From Lichenicola sp964249735 (GTDB lineage Bacteria; Pseudomonadota; Alphaproteobacteria; Acetobacterales; Acetobacteraceae), in assembly GCA_964249735.1 (NCBI GenBank), contig CAXUDP010000006.1:4059-68058 (forward strand): a stretch of 64,000 bases of DNA. The letters are read 5' to 3'. The notes beneath the pieces were generated by a model. It was given only the letters and a program-made list of their open reading frames with translations, was not told the origin of the DNA and searched no databases. This document shows, piece after piece, positions 48,916 through 58,087 of the stretch. The position numbers and the translations under genes are program-made. Numbering within the stretch: the stretch's first letter is position 1; every line of letters starts with the position of its first letter.

Positions 48916-49824
48916 ATGGCCGCTCATGCACCCGACTGGCACCTGTTCAGGGCGTTCCTCGCGGTCGTGCGCGAAGGGAGCCTGTCGGGTGCTGCCCGCA
49001 CGCTCGGCGCGACACAGCCGACCCTGGGCCGCCAGGTGGCCGCCCTCGAGGCGTCGCTCGGGGTCAGCCTGTTCACGCGATCGATCGCCGGCCTGTCGCC
49101 GACGGAAGCAGGCGTGCGGCTGGTCCCGTCGGCCGAAGCCATGGCCGCCGCCGCCGAGGCAGCGTTGCGATCGGCATCCGGTAACGTCGACGAGGAGTGC
49201 GGCACCGTCCGGATCACCGCGAGCGAAATCATCGGCGGCGAGGTGCTGCCGCCGATCCTGGCCGACTTCCATGCCCGCCACCCCCGCACGTCGGTGGAAC
49301 TCGCCTTGTCGAACCGCAACGAGGATCTGCTGCGCGGCGACGCCGACATCGCCGTCCGGATGGTCCGTCCAACCCAGGGCGGGCTGGTCGCGAAGCGGAT
49401 CGGGCGCATCGACTGCGGGCTCTACGGCCACCGGCGCTATCTGGAAGGACGCGCGATGCCGCAGGGCCTCCCCGACCTGAGCCGGCACGCGCTGATCGGG
49501 TACGACCGCAACCCGGCCTACGCGCGGATGATCGAAAGGATGGGACTGCCGTCGAGCCGCGACACCTTCGCATTCCGCTCGGACAGCGATCTGGCGCAGC
49601 TCGCGGCGTTGCGCGCCGGTTTCGGCATCGGCGTCAGCCAGTTGGGCATCGCGAGGAGGGACCGCAACCTTGTTCCCCTGCTCCACGCCGAGCTGACGTT
49701 CTCCATGGACGTGTGGCTCGCGATGCACCGCGACCTGCGCGGCGACCGCCGGATCCGGCTGGTGTTCGATCACCTGGCACTGGAACTGGCGCGCTATGCC
49801 AGGACGAGTTCCTGCGACGCATGA
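48916..49824 (+). CDS. LysR-family transcriptional regulator
   Basis: 302 residues. N-terminal winged HTH (FLAVVREGSLSGAARTLGAT, QPTLGRQVAALEASLGVSLF, TRS) and a LysR substrate-binding domain (about 90-295) with VRITASEIIGGEVLPPIL and RAGFGIGVSQLGIARRD. The frame is open upstream for hundreds of codons, but MAAHAPDWHLF is the natural start. Divergent from the alpha/beta hydrolase. Confidence 0.94.
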   Translation: MAAHAPDWHLFRAFLAVVREGSLSGAARTLGATQPTLGRQVAALEASLGVSLFTRSIAGLSPTEAGVRLVPSAEAMAAAAEAALRSASGNVDEECGTVRITASEIIGGEVLPPILADFHARHPRTSVELALSNRNEDLLRGDADIAVRMVRPTQGGLVAKRIGRIDCGLYGHRRYLEGRAMPQGLPDLSRHALIGYDRNPAYARMIERMGLPSSRDTFAFRSDSDLAQLAALRAGFGIGVSQLGIARRDRNLVPLLHAELTFSMDVWLAMHRDLRGDRRIRLVFDHLALELARYARTSSCDA

Positions 49825-49929
49825 GGGGCGACCGTCGGCGTCAGGCGGCGTCCAGTCGGCACTGTGCGTCCGTCCCGCTTCAGGTCGAAGGCTGAGCTAC
49901 GCACCCGCAGTGGGATCTTTCGACAACCA

Positions 49930-50322
49930 CTAGCGCGGTCCGCCGCTCCGCGGCGCCACGCGGCCTGGCACCTGCGCCGGCAGGCTGGGCGCCGGCACGC
50001 CTGTCACCGGCTGCGCGGTGCCGGTGCCGGGGGCGGTCATGAGGCCGGGGGTGGTGGCGCCGGCACCGGGGGGGATGCCCGGGTTGGAGAAGCCGGAGCT
50101 GCCGATGCCGTTCGCGCCGGAGCCGGACAGGCCGGTCGCTCCCGTCGCGGATCCTGCCATCCCGGCACTCGGGCTGCCGCCGCCGATGGTGGCAGCCGAT
50201 GGTCCGCCGCCGTGCGCACCAGCACCGCCACCAACCCCGTTGATCTGCGCCAGCGCCGGGCCGGCGAGAAGCGCCGCGGCCAGGCCGGCGAGGCAGAAGG
50301 TCGTGCTGGTGCGGATGGTCAT
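49930..50322 (-). CDS. Secreted Gly/Pro/Ala-rich small protein
   Basis: 130 residues. A clear Sec signal peptide (hydrophobic 9-24, cut after ALA, 25) is followed by a low-complexity region of Gly, Ser, Ala and Pro (GGGPSAATIGGGSPSAGM) without Cys or known domain. GGAG lies eight bases before the ATG. Probably periplasmic or extracellular; function unknown. Confidence 0.7.
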   Translation of the reverse strand: MTIRTSTTFCLAGLAAALLAGPALAQINGVGGGAGAHGGGPSAATIGGGSPSAGMAGSATGATGLSGSGANGIGSSGFSNPGIPPGAGATTPGLMTAPGTGTAQPVTGVPAPSLPAQVPGRVAPRSGGPR

Positions 50323-50416
50323 GACGGTTCTCCGGGACGCGGCCGTGCAGACGACCGCCGCACCCTCAAGCGGCCGGCGGACGACCGGTTCGCCGCGGCG
50401 TCATCATCATCGCGTG

Positions 50417-50995
50417 TCAGGCGTTGCCGGCCTCGCCGACCAGGCGCAGCGGATCGACGCCGAGGATGGCGAGCGCCCTCCGCCACTTGCGCTCGTGGTC
50501 GCTGCCGAACACGATCGCATCGTCGGCCGGTCCCGACAGCCAGGCGTTCTGCCGTATCTCGGACTCGAGCTGTCCCGGCCCCCAGGCGGCGTGGCCCAGC
50601 GCCAGCAACGCCTGCTTCGGGCCCTGCCCGTCGGCGATCTCGCGCAGCACGTCGAGGCTGGCGGTGAGCACCATGCCGTCGTCCACGGTCAGGCTGCCGT
50701 CGCCGCTCCAGTCGCTGCTGTGCAGCACGAACCCGCGCGAGCTTTCCATCGGGCCGCCGGAACACAGCACGATCCGTCGGCGCGGCGGCGCGGGCGCGAT
50801 CTCCAGCTGCGCCAGCAGGTCGTCGAAGCCGGGCTCGGCAAGGCGGCGGTTGACCACCAGTCCCATCGCTCCGTCCTTGAGCGAGTGGGCGCACAGGAAG
50901 ATCACGGCCTGGGCGAAGTTGCGGTCGGCCAGGGAGGGCATCGCGATCAGGAGCTGGCCGGTCAGGCTCCCCTCGTTTTCTGCATCAGCGGACAT
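50417..50995 (-). CDS. yqgE: YqgE/AlgH family protein
   Basis: 192 residues. LTGQLLIAMPSLADRNFAQA, HSLKDGAMGLVVNRRL and LGHAAWGPGQLESEIRQNAW are diagnostic of the UPF0301/AlgH family, a conserved cytoplasmic protein of unclear role. The frame is open upstream to 51397, but the family start is MSADAENEGSL at 50995. Confidence 0.94.
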   Translation of the reverse strand: MSADAENEGSLTGQLLIAMPSLADRNFAQAVIFLCAHSLKDGAMGLVVNRRLAEPGFDDLLAQLEIAPAPPRRRIVLCSGGPMESSRGFVLHSSDWSGDGSLTVDDGMVLTASLDVLREIADGQGPKQALLALGHAAWGPGQLESEIRQNAWLSGPADDAIVFGSDHERKWRRALAILGVDPLRLVGEAGNA

Positions 50996-51124
50996 GGCTC
51001 CCCATGTGGCGAGGCGGCCGGACGGCGCAAGATCGGTGGCATGGTGCCGGCAAACCTTTGCCGGTTGAACGAAGCCGCCCCGCAGGCGTCTGGTTCGCAA
51101 CCGCAACCGCCGGACCACGCCCCC

Positions 51125-51406
51125 ATGCCGTTCACCCTCGCCTATCTCGACAGCCCAGTCCCGGGCATACCGGCCGGGCCGGGCAATGCCGGCCGGCCGC
51201 CGGACCGGCGCGAGCATTTCGGCACCGAGGACGCGGCGCGTCGACGTGCCGGCGTTCTGCTGCCCGGCCCGGACTGGCTCGACCTGCGCTTGTACGGGCC
51301 GGACGGACGGCTGATCGCCGGACCGGAGCGGCTGGCGGCCGAGCTCGGCGTGAACATCGTTCAACAGGACGCTGCCGAGGCGGCGGGGGAAGGACACCCA
51401 TCATGA
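51125..51406 (+). CDS. Small hypothetical protein coupled to the SDR gene
   Basis: 93 residues, no signal or TM, not recognised. The middle reads GPDWLDLRLYGPDGRLIAGP. Its TGA overlaps the ATG of the SDR gene (ATGA at 51403-51406), which supports real translation. The N-terminal MPFTLAYLDSPVPGIPAG is probably the start; the frame extends further upstream through yqgE but as antisense shadow. Confidence 0.6.
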   Translation: MPFTLAYLDSPVPGIPAGPGNAGRPPDRREHFGTEDAARRRAGVLLPGPDWLDLRLYGPDGRLIAGPERLAAELGVNIVQQDAAEAAGEGHPS

Positions 51407-52158
51407 GCTCCACGGTCCTCATCACCGGCGCCACCGCCGGCTTCGGCCGGGCGACGGCGGAGCGGCTGGTCCGCGACGGCCACCGCGTGATCGCAACCGG
51501 TCGCAGGCAGGAGCGGCTGGACGCGCTGGCGGCCGAGCTCGGTCCGGACCTGCTCCCCCTGCGGCTCGACGTGTCGGACGCCGAAGCGGTGGCCGCCCTG
51601 CCGGACAGCCTTCCGGAAGGATGGCGCGAGGTGGACGTGCTGGTCGCCAACGCCGGCCTGGCGCTGGGGCTGGGGCCGGCCTGGGAGGGCCGCATGGCGG
51701 ACTGGGACCGCATGGTGGCGACCAACGTCGGCGGGGTGCTCGGCACCACCCGGGCCCTGCTGCCCGGCATGGTGGCGCGCAACCGCGGCCACGTGATCAC
51801 GCTGGGCAGCGTCGCCGGCACCTATGCCTATCCCGGCGGCAACGTGTACGGCGCCACCAAGGCGTTCGTGGCGCAGTTCGTGCTGAACCTGAAGGCGGAC
51901 CTGGTCGGCACCGCGGTGCGCGTCACCAACATAGAGCCCGGGCTGGTCGGCGGCAGCGAGTTCAGCAACGTCCGCTTCGGCGACGACGAGAAGGCGCAGG
52001 CGATCTACCGCAACGCCGACCCGCTGCTGCCGGAGGACATCGCCGAAACGATCGCCTGGGTGCTCGGCCTGCCGGCGCGGGTGAACGTCAACCGGATCGA
52101 GCTGATGCCCAACACCCAGGCGCCGGCGCCGCTGGCGATCGTCCGGCGCGAAGGCTGA
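51403..52158 (+). CDS. Short-chain dehydrogenase/reductase (YdfG-like)
   Basis: 251 residues. Cofactor motif TGATAGFGRATAERL (about 9-23), Arg34/35 after the second strand favouring NADP(H), NAG at 83-85 and catalytic Ser136, Tyr149, Lys153 (YGATK). The C-terminal RVTNIEPGLVGGSEFSNVRF and pattern are those of YdfG/3-hydroxy-acid dehydrogenases. Substrate probably a small hydroxy acid, by family. Four bases before the PPK2 gene. Confidence 0.93.
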   Translation: MSSTVLITGATAGFGRATAERLVRDGHRVIATGRRQERLDALAAELGPDLLPLRLDVSDAEAVAALPDSLPEGWREVDVLVANAGLALGLGPAWEGRMADWDRMVATNVGGVLGTTRALLPGMVARNRGHVITLGSVAGTYAYPGGNVYGATKAFVAQFVLNLKADLVGTAVRVTNIEPGLVGGSEFSNVRFGDDEKAQAIYRNADPLLPEDIAETIAWVLGLPARVNVNRIELMPNTQAPAPLAIVRREG

Positions 52159-52162
52159 CGCG

Positions 52163-53059
52163 ATGGACCGCGACGCACGCAAGGCGCTGCTCCGCCGCTA
52201 CCGGGTCACCACGGCCAAGGGCTTCTCGCTCGCCGGCCGCGACACCAGCGGCGAGGCGCCGGACGGCCTGGATGCGGAGGCCGGCAAGGCGCTGCTGGCG
52301 GACGGGGTGGAACGGCTGTCCGAGCTGCAGCAGGCGCTGTATTCGGACGGGCGCTGGGCGCTGCTGGCGGCATTCCAGGCGATGGACGCAGGCGGCAAGG
52401 ACGGCACCATCCGCCACGTGATGTCCGGGGTGAACCCGCAGGGCGTCACCGTGACCTCGTTCAAGCAGCCGGGCCCTGTGGCGCTCGGCCACGACTTCCT
52501 GTGGCGCATCCACGCCGCGGTGCCGGCGCGCGGGCGGATCGGCGTGTTCAACCGCAGCCACTACGAGGAGGTGCTGGTCACGCGGGTGCATCCCGAGGTG
52601 CTGGACCACCAGGACCTGCCGGAGGCCAGGCGGGGCGGCGGTTTCTGGAAGCAGCGGATGAAGGACATCCGCCACTTCGAGCGCTACCTCGATCGCCAGG
52701 GCGTGGTGGTGCTGAAGTTCTTCCTGCACATCTCGAAGGAGGAGCAGCGCCGCCGCTTCCTGGCGCGGCTGGAGGAGCCGGACAAGAACTGGAAGTTCTC
52801 CACCGCCGACCTCGCCGAGCGGGCGCACTGGGACCGCTACCAGGAGGCCTACGAGGAGGCGATAGTCGGCACCGCCACGCCGGAGGCGCCATGGTTCGTG
52901 GTCCCGGGGGACAAGAAATGGTTCGCGCGCCTGGTGGTGGTGGAGGCGATGATCCAGGCGCTGGAGCGGATGCAGCTGGCCCCGCCGCAGGTGACGGCGG
53001 AGGAAAAGGCGAGGCTTGCGGAGGCCCGCGCGGCGCTGGAAGCGGAACACCCTGACTAG
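52163..53059 (+). CDS. Polyphosphate kinase 2 family protein
   Basis: 298 residues. Walker A AMDAGGKDGTIRHVMSGVNP (about 74-93), FNRSHYEEVLVTRVHPE as Walker B region and the lid RRRFLARLEEPDKNWKFS are all present. PPK2 enzymes transfer phosphate between polyphosphate and nucleotides; whether this one prefers NDP or NMP cannot be set with certainty. Its end overlaps the convergent small membrane gene by four bases. Confidence 0.93.
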   Translation: MDRDARKALLRRYRVTTAKGFSLAGRDTSGEAPDGLDAEAGKALLADGVERLSELQQALYSDGRWALLAAFQAMDAGGKDGTIRHVMSGVNPQGVTVTSFKQPGPVALGHDFLWRIHAAVPARGRIGVFNRSHYEEVLVTRVHPEVLDHQDLPEARRGGGFWKQRMKDIRHFERYLDRQGVVVLKFFLHISKEEQRRRFLARLEEPDKNWKFSTADLAERAHWDRYQEAYEEAIVGTATPEAPWFVVPGDKKWFARLVVVEAMIQALERMQLAPPQVTAEEKARLAEARAALEAEHPD

Positions 53060-53433
53060 CCCGGGAACCCCGGGCTCGGTGCGAGGGCGGCACGCCGGAA
53101 GTAGGCGATCGCTTCCACCGCCAGCGTCCCGGCAAGGAAAAGGTCGATGGAACCGACGGGCGAGTGCTCCCGCCACAGCATCCTGAGCAGCACGGCCCCG
53201 ACGATCATCGCCACCATCATGCGGACCCGGAAAAACCTCGGCCTGGGTGGCTGGAGCCGCAGCACCGAGTTGGACGTTCGCGCCGTCCACCTGTTCTGCA
53301 GGCAGACGGCCAGCATGCCGGCCAGGAAGGGACCCTCTCCTGCCCACCCGGTCGCGTGAAGGCCAAAAGAGCCGCTCCCCAGAAGCGCGACCAAGCCGAG
53401 CCCCAGGTCCTGACGTCGCGGATCCGTCTGCAT
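53056..53433 (-). CDS. Small hypothetical membrane protein
   Basis: 125 residues with two or three hydrophobic segments (about 11-45 and 65-84, weaker near 98-112). Not recognised. Start decided by ribosome site: AAGGAG lies five bases before ATG 53433, whereas ATG 53463 has none. It is downstream of clpA, beyond the terminator. Confidence 0.6.
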   Translation of the reverse strand: MQTDPRRQDLGLGLVALLGSGSFGLHATGWAGEGPFLAGMLAVCLQNRWTARTSNSVLRLQPPRPRFFRVRMMVAMIVGAVLLRMLWREHSPVGSIDLFLAGTLAVEAIAYFRRAALAPSPGFPG

Positions 53434-53487
53434 CGGGCTCCTTCCCGACAGGATGCTGTTCATATCCGAGTGCCGGCGCCACGAGAA

Positions 53488-53513
53488 ATGGCCCCGGCTT
53501 GCGCCGGGGCCAT
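53488..53513 (-). terminator. Strong hairpin terminator after clpA
   Basis: An 11-bp perfect stem ATGGCCCCGGC/GCCGGGGCCAT (53488-53498 and 53503-53513) with a 4-base loop lies 26 bases past the clpA stop on the minus strand, followed by TTCTCG (TTTCTCG counting the final stem T). It insulates clpA from the small membrane gene. Confidence 0.75.
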
Positions 53514-53538
53514 TCGCTATCGCCGCTTGGGAAAGGGC

Positions 53539-55887
53539 CTAGCTGGCGGCCTCGGACTCCCGCTCTGACCCGCCCTCGCCATCCTCGTCCACCGGAGCCG
53601 GCGCCGGGTTCGGGATGTACTCGAAGGCGAGCTTGCCGTCCTTGAGCGACACCTTGACCGCGCCGCCATGCACCAGGGAGCCGAACAGCAGCTCCTCGGC
53701 CAGCGGCTTCTTGATGTGCTCCTGGATCACGCGGGCCAGCGGACGCGCCCCATACAGGCGGTCGTAGCCGCGCTCGGCCAGCCATTCCTTCGCCGACGAT
53801 GACACCTCGATGGTGACGTTGCGGTCGGCAAGCTGGGCTTCCAGCTGCAGCACGAACTTCTCCACCACGCGGCCAACGATCTCCGGGGTAAGGCCAGCAA
53901 ACGGGATGATGGCGTCGAGGCGGTTGCGGAACTCTGGCGTGAAGATGCGCTTGATCGCCTCCTCGTCCTCGCCGGCGCGATTGTCGCGGCCGAAGCCGAT
54001 CGCCTCCCGCGTCAGGTCGGCAGCGCCCGCGTTGGTGGTCATGATCAGGATGACGTTGCGGAAGTCCACCGTCTTGCCGTTGTGGTCGGTGAGCTTGCCG
54101 TGGTCCATGACCTGCAACAGGATGTTGTACAGGTCCTGGTGCGCCTTCTCGATCTCGTCCAGCAGCAGCACGGCGTGCGGATGCTGGTCGATGCTGTCGG
54201 TCAGCAGGCCGCCCTGGTCGAAGCCGACATAGCCCGGGGGGGCGCCGATCAGCCGCGAGATCGAGTGCCGCTCCATGTATTCCGACATGTCGAAGCGGAT
54301 CAGCTCGATGCCGAGCGTGGAGGCGAGCTGCTTTGCGACCTCGGTCTTGCCGACGCCCGTGGGGCCGGAGAACAGGTAGTTGCCGATCGGCTTCTCCGCG
54401 TCTCGCAGGCCGGCGCGGCTCAGCTTGATCGCCGCCGCCAGCGCCTCGATCGCGCGGTCCTGGCCGAACACCATGGACTTCAGGTCGCGCTCCAGCGAAC
54501 GCAGCGTTTCCTTGTCGTCGGCGGACACGCTCTTGGGCGGGATGCGGGCGATCTTGGCCACGATCTCCTCGACGTCGCGCAGCGTCACCACCTTGCGGCG
54601 CTTCTCCTCCGGCTGGAGCATCCGCGACGCGCCGACCTCGTCGATCACGTCGATCGCCTTGTCCGGCAGCTTGCGGTCGTGGATGTACTTCACCGCGAGC
54701 TCCACCGCGCCGCGGATCGCGTCGTCGGTGTAGCTGACCTTGTGGTGCTTCTCGTAGTTGGTCTTCAGGCCGCGCAGGATCTTCACCGCATCCTCGACCG
54801 ACGGCTCGTTGACGTCGATCTTCTGGAACCGGCGCACCAGGGCGCGGTCCTTCTCGAAGTGCTGGCGGAACTCCTTGTAGGTGGTCGACCCGATGCAGCG
54901 CAGCGTGCCCTGGGCCAGGGCCGGCTTGAGCAGGTTGGACGCGTCCATCGCGCCGCCGGAGGTGGCGCCGGCGCCGATCACGGTGTGGATCTCGTCGATG
55001 AACAGGATGCCGCCCGGGTTGGCCTCGAGCTCGGTCACCACCGCCTTGAGCCGCTCCTCGAAGTCGCCGCGGTAGCGGGTGCCGGCGAGCAGGGCGCCCA
55101 TGTCGAGCGCGTAGATGGTGGACTTGGCCAGCACCTCGGGCACGTCGCCCTCGACGATGCGCTTGGCCAGGCCCTCGGCGATCGCGGTCTTGCCGACGCC
55201 GGGATCGCCGACATAGAGCGGGTTGTTCTTGGTGCGGCGGCACAGGATCTGGATGGTGCGCTCGATCTCGGTGTCGCGCCCGATCAGCGGGTCGATCTTG
55301 CCGGCCTGCGCCTTCTTGTTGAGGTTGACGCAGTAGGCCGACAGCCCGTCCTGCTGCTTGGGCGACCCGGCGCGGCCGCGCTCCTCGCGCTCGCCTTCCG
55401 GGGTGTCGCCGTTGTTGGCGGCCCCGGTGGTCGGGCGCTGCGCGGTGCGGCCTGGCGCCTTGGCGATGCCGTGGCTGATGAAGTTGACCGCGTCGAGCCG
55501 GGTCATGTCCTGGAGCTGCAGGAAGTAGACCGCATGGCTTTCACGCTCGGAGAACAGGGCAACCAGGGTGTTGGCGCCGGTCACCTCGTCGCGGCCCGAG
55601 GACTGCACGTGGATCGCCGCGCGCTGCACCACGCGCTGGAACGCCGCTGTCGGCTTCGGCTCGGAGGAGCGGTCGGAAGCGAGGCCGGCCAGGTCCTTGT
55701 CCAGGAACTCGGTCAGGTCGGTGCGCAGCTTGTCCAGGTCGACGCCGCAGGCGCGCAGCACGGTCGCCGCGTCGCCGTCGTCGACCAGGCCCAGCAACAG
55801 ATGCTCCAGGGTGGCATACTCGTGGCGGCGGTCGCCGGCGAGCGACAAGGCCCGGTGCAGCGTCTGCTCGAGGTTGCGTGACAGCAT
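53539..55887 (-). CDS. clpA: ClpA, ATPase subunit of the ClpAP protease
   Basis: 782 residues, full length. N-domain for ClpS binding (1-about 145), AAA1 with GDPGVGKT (about 227) and AAA2 with GPTGVGKT (about 510), and the ClpP-docking loop IGFGRDN near 625. Unfolds substrates for ClpP. AAGGAG lies seven bases before the ATG. Compared with clpV in this window it keeps the ClpP loop and lacks the ClpV-type N-domain. Encoded just downstream of clpS, with a 241-base gap. Confidence 0.98.
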   Translation of the reverse strand: MLSRNLEQTLHRALSLAGDRRHEYATLEHLLLGLVDDGDAATVLRACGVDLDKLRTDLTEFLDKDLAGLASDRSSEPKPTAAFQRVVQRAAIHVQSSGRDEVTGANTLVALFSERESHAVYFLQLQDMTRLDAVNFISHGIAKAPGRTAQRPTTGAANNGDTPEGEREERGRAGSPKQQDGLSAYCVNLNKKAQAGKIDPLIGRDTEIERTIQILCRRTKNNPLYVGDPGVGKTAIAEGLAKRIVEGDVPEVLAKSTIYALDMGALLAGTRYRGDFEERLKAVVTELEANPGGILFIDEIHTVIGAGATSGGAMDASNLLKPALAQGTLRCIGSTTYKEFRQHFEKDRALVRRFQKIDVNEPSVEDAVKILRGLKTNYEKHHKVSYTDDAIRGAVELAVKYIHDRKLPDKAIDVIDEVGASRMLQPEEKRRKVVTLRDVEEIVAKIARIPPKSVSADDKETLRSLERDLKSMVFGQDRAIEALAAAIKLSRAGLRDAEKPIGNYLFSGPTGVGKTEVAKQLASTLGIELIRFDMSEYMERHSISRLIGAPPGYVGFDQGGLLTDSIDQHPHAVLLLDEIEKAHQDLYNILLQVMDHGKLTDHNGKTVDFRNVILIMTTNAGAADLTREAIGFGRDNRAGEDEEAIKRIFTPEFRNRLDAIIPFAGLTPEIVGRVVEKFVLQLEAQLADRNVTIEVSSSAKEWLAERGYDRLYGARPLARVIQEHIKKPLAEELLFGSLVHGGAVKVSLKDGKLAFEYIPNPAPAPVDEDGEGGSERESEAAS

Positions 55888-56128
55888 GGGAACGCTCCTT
55901 AACGCCGCTAAGGCCAGGCCGATGCAGCCAACCCCTTGATCATCGGGACCGCACGACCCTGTCGCGACCCTTCATCATCTTGGAGCTTTATCCGCAGAAG
56001 GCCAGTAAAAATCGGTGTCGACTACACGGGACGCGGCACCCAGACCGGCTTCGCCGCAATGCAACAGATGGGGACCGGGAACCGCGGTTCCATCCCCGCC
56101 GGACGGGCCGGAACGGAGGCGCTGCGTC

Positions 56129-56563
56129 TCAATCCTTCTCGATCGTGCACTGCAGCGGATGCTGGTTCTGCCGCGCCAGGTCCATCACCTGGGTCACCTT
56201 GGTCTCGGCGACCTCGTAGGTATAAACGCCGCACACCCCCACGCCCCGCTTGTGCACGTGCAGCATGATGCGGGTCGCCTCGTCGCGGGACTTCTGGAAG
56301 AAGCGCTCCAGCACGTGCACGACGAACTCCATCGGCGTGTAGTCGTCGTTCAGCATCAGCACCTTGTACATGGCCGGCTTGCGCGTCTTGGGACGCGCCT
56401 TCACCACCACGCCGACATTGGGCGAATCCGGGTTGTCGGTCTTGTCGTCGTCCCGGCCGGCGTCGCGCGGCCCGCCGGCGGTCACCGGCGCGTCGAAACG
56501 CCCGGTCCGGCGAGCGGCGGAGAACCCTTCCGGGAAGGCCGGATGATCGTGGTCGGAGCGCAT
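56129..56563 (-). CDS. clpS: ClpS, ClpA adaptor for N-degron substrates
   Basis: 144 residues. The core (about 48-144) has KVLMLNDDYTPMEFVVHVLE and MLHVHKRGVGVCGVYTYEVA, containing the substrate-pocket Asn-Asp and His residues. The first 45 residues form an Asp/Gly-rich unstructured tail longer than usual; ATG 56563 is the first plausible start, and an internal start cannot be excluded. Directs N-degron proteins to ClpAP. Confidence 0.95.
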   Translation of the reverse strand: MRSDHDHPAFPEGFSAARRTGRFDAPVTAGGPRDAGRDDDKTDNPDSPNVGVVVKARPKTRKPAMYKVLMLNDDYTPMEFVVHVLERFFQKSRDEATRIMLHVHKRGVGVCGVYTYEVAETKVTQVMDLARQNQHPLQCTIEKD

Positions 56564-56704
56564 GGAGCGAGCATATTGGAAGTCAAACCCGGCTTGAAAC
56601 CCCCTTGTGGCCGCCACGACGCCCGGAACGGACGGTTTGCGGCCCGTCCCTCGCCCCCGACACGCGCTGCTGCCGTCAACCCGTTGCAAAACTGTGAATT
56701 AATC

Positions 56705-56734
56705 TGGACGAAAGGTTTGGGCCTTCATTAGTAT
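56705..56734 (+). promoter_or_regulatory. Promoter candidate for the D-Ala-D-Ala carboxypeptidase
   Basis: TGGACG (56705-56710), 18-base spacer, TAGTAT (56729-56734), each four of six consensus bases, in a locally AT-rich stretch. A GGAGGGGG ribosome site follows before ATG 56761. Confidence 0.35.
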
Positions 56735-56760
56735 CGCAACCGTGAACGGAGGGGGTGCGC

Positions 56761-57936
56761 ATGGCGCCAGAGTCCAAGGGTCGTGGTGCAGCCGCTCGTG
56801 CAGGAGCGGCGGCTCGCCCCTTCCGCCAGACGCTGTTCGCCTGTGCCGGCCTGTGCGGCGCGCTGCTGGCGCCCGGCCTCGCCCACGCACAGTATCCCGG
56901 GCAGCTCAGCACCTTCGTGATGGACGCGGGCACGGGGGCGGTGCTGCAGCAGGCCAACCCGGACCTGCAGCGCTATCCGGCCAGCCTGACCAAGCTGATG
57001 ACGCTGTACCTGGCGTTCGACGCACTGCGCCAGAACCACCTTTCGCTGGACCAGTCGGTGCCGGTCTCGACGCATGCCGCGTCGATGGAGCCGACCAAGC
57101 TCGACCTGGTGCCGGGCTCCTACCTCACCGTCGAGCAGGCGATCCTGGGGATGGTCACCAAGTCGGCCAACGACGCCGCCTGCGCGCTTGGCGAGCTGCT
57201 GGGCGGGGGCGACGAGCAGCAGTTCGCGCAGATGATGACGCAGAAGGCGCGCTCGCTCGGCATGACCAACACCACCTTCCGGAACGCGTCCGGCCTGCCG
57301 GACGACGAGCAGGTCTCGACTGCGCGCGACTTCGCCACCCTGGCCCGCCACCTGATCCAGGACTTCCCGGAACAGTACCACTACTTCGCGGTGCCTGCCT
57401 TCGTGTTCCACGGCCGCGAGGTGATGAACCACGACCCGATGCTGCAGATCTACGCCGGTGCCGACGGGCTCAAGACCGGCTTCACCAACGCTGGCGGCCG
57501 CAACCTGGTCACCTCCGCGGTGCGCGGCAACGTCCGGCTGATCGGCGTGGTGCTGGGTGCCAGCAGCAACCCGCAGCGCAGCGCGGTGATGACGGCACTG
57601 CTCGACCAGGGCTTCCAGCAGGAAGGCGTGCCCGTCATGGCGCACACGATGCGCGCCCGCGCTCCGGCACTGATGCTCGCCTCCGACGCCGTGGGCGAGG
57701 AGCAGGCGATGCCGATGCGCCGGCGCCTGGTGCGCATGCGCGGCGGCCGGCTGGTGGTCCGACTGGTCGCGGCGCGGGCGACGGCACCGGTCGAGACCGG
57801 CGGCTGGCGCGGCGTCCACCTGCACGGCCACGGGCCCCGCGTCCACCTGACCGGCGCGCGCATGCACCTCGCCACCGCCGTGCTGGTGTCGCCGCACCAC
57901 CACGGCCACGTGCGGAGCCGCTGGCAGCGGGGCTGA
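56761..57936 (+). CDS. D-alanyl-D-alanine carboxypeptidase (S11 family, DacA/DacC-like)
   Basis: 391 residues. Signal peptide ending AHA (43). Active-site motifs S75-L-T-K78, S135-A-N137 and K238-T-G240 are complete. Trims the terminal D-Ala of peptidoglycan in the periplasm. After about residue 300 the sequence turns Arg/His/Val-rich (MRRRLVRMRGGRLVVRLVAA, VHLHGHGPRVHLTGARMHLA, HHHGH) rather than the usual amphipathic C-terminal anchor. GTG 56755 is an alternative start; the ribosome site favours ATG 56761. Confidence 0.95.
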   Translation: MAPESKGRGAAARAGAAARPFRQTLFACAGLCGALLAPGLAHAQYPGQLSTFVMDAGTGAVLQQANPDLQRYPASLTKLMTLYLAFDALRQNHLSLDQSVPVSTHAASMEPTKLDLVPGSYLTVEQAILGMVTKSANDAACALGELLGGGDEQQFAQMMTQKARSLGMTNTTFRNASGLPDDEQVSTARDFATLARHLIQDFPEQYHYFAVPAFVFHGREVMNHDPMLQIYAGADGLKTGFTNAGGRNLVTSAVRGNVRLIGVVLGASSNPQRSAVMTALLDQGFQQEGVPVMAHTMRARAPALMLASDAVGEEQAMPMRRRLVRMRGGRLVVRLVAARATAPVETGGWRGVHLHGHGPRVHLTGARMHLATAVLVSPHHHGHVRSRWQRG

Positions 57937-58087
57937 TCCTCCGCCCGCCCGCCGTTCCCGCGGCGGCTGTCCTTGCAGCCGCCGTCCGGGCCGCGCATCT
58001 TTCCGACGCCTCCTGGAGGTCGATCCCGACGCCGGCCCCGGCGTTGTCCGATCCGACGCGAAGGGACGGGCGCGAAGGAACAACGCG

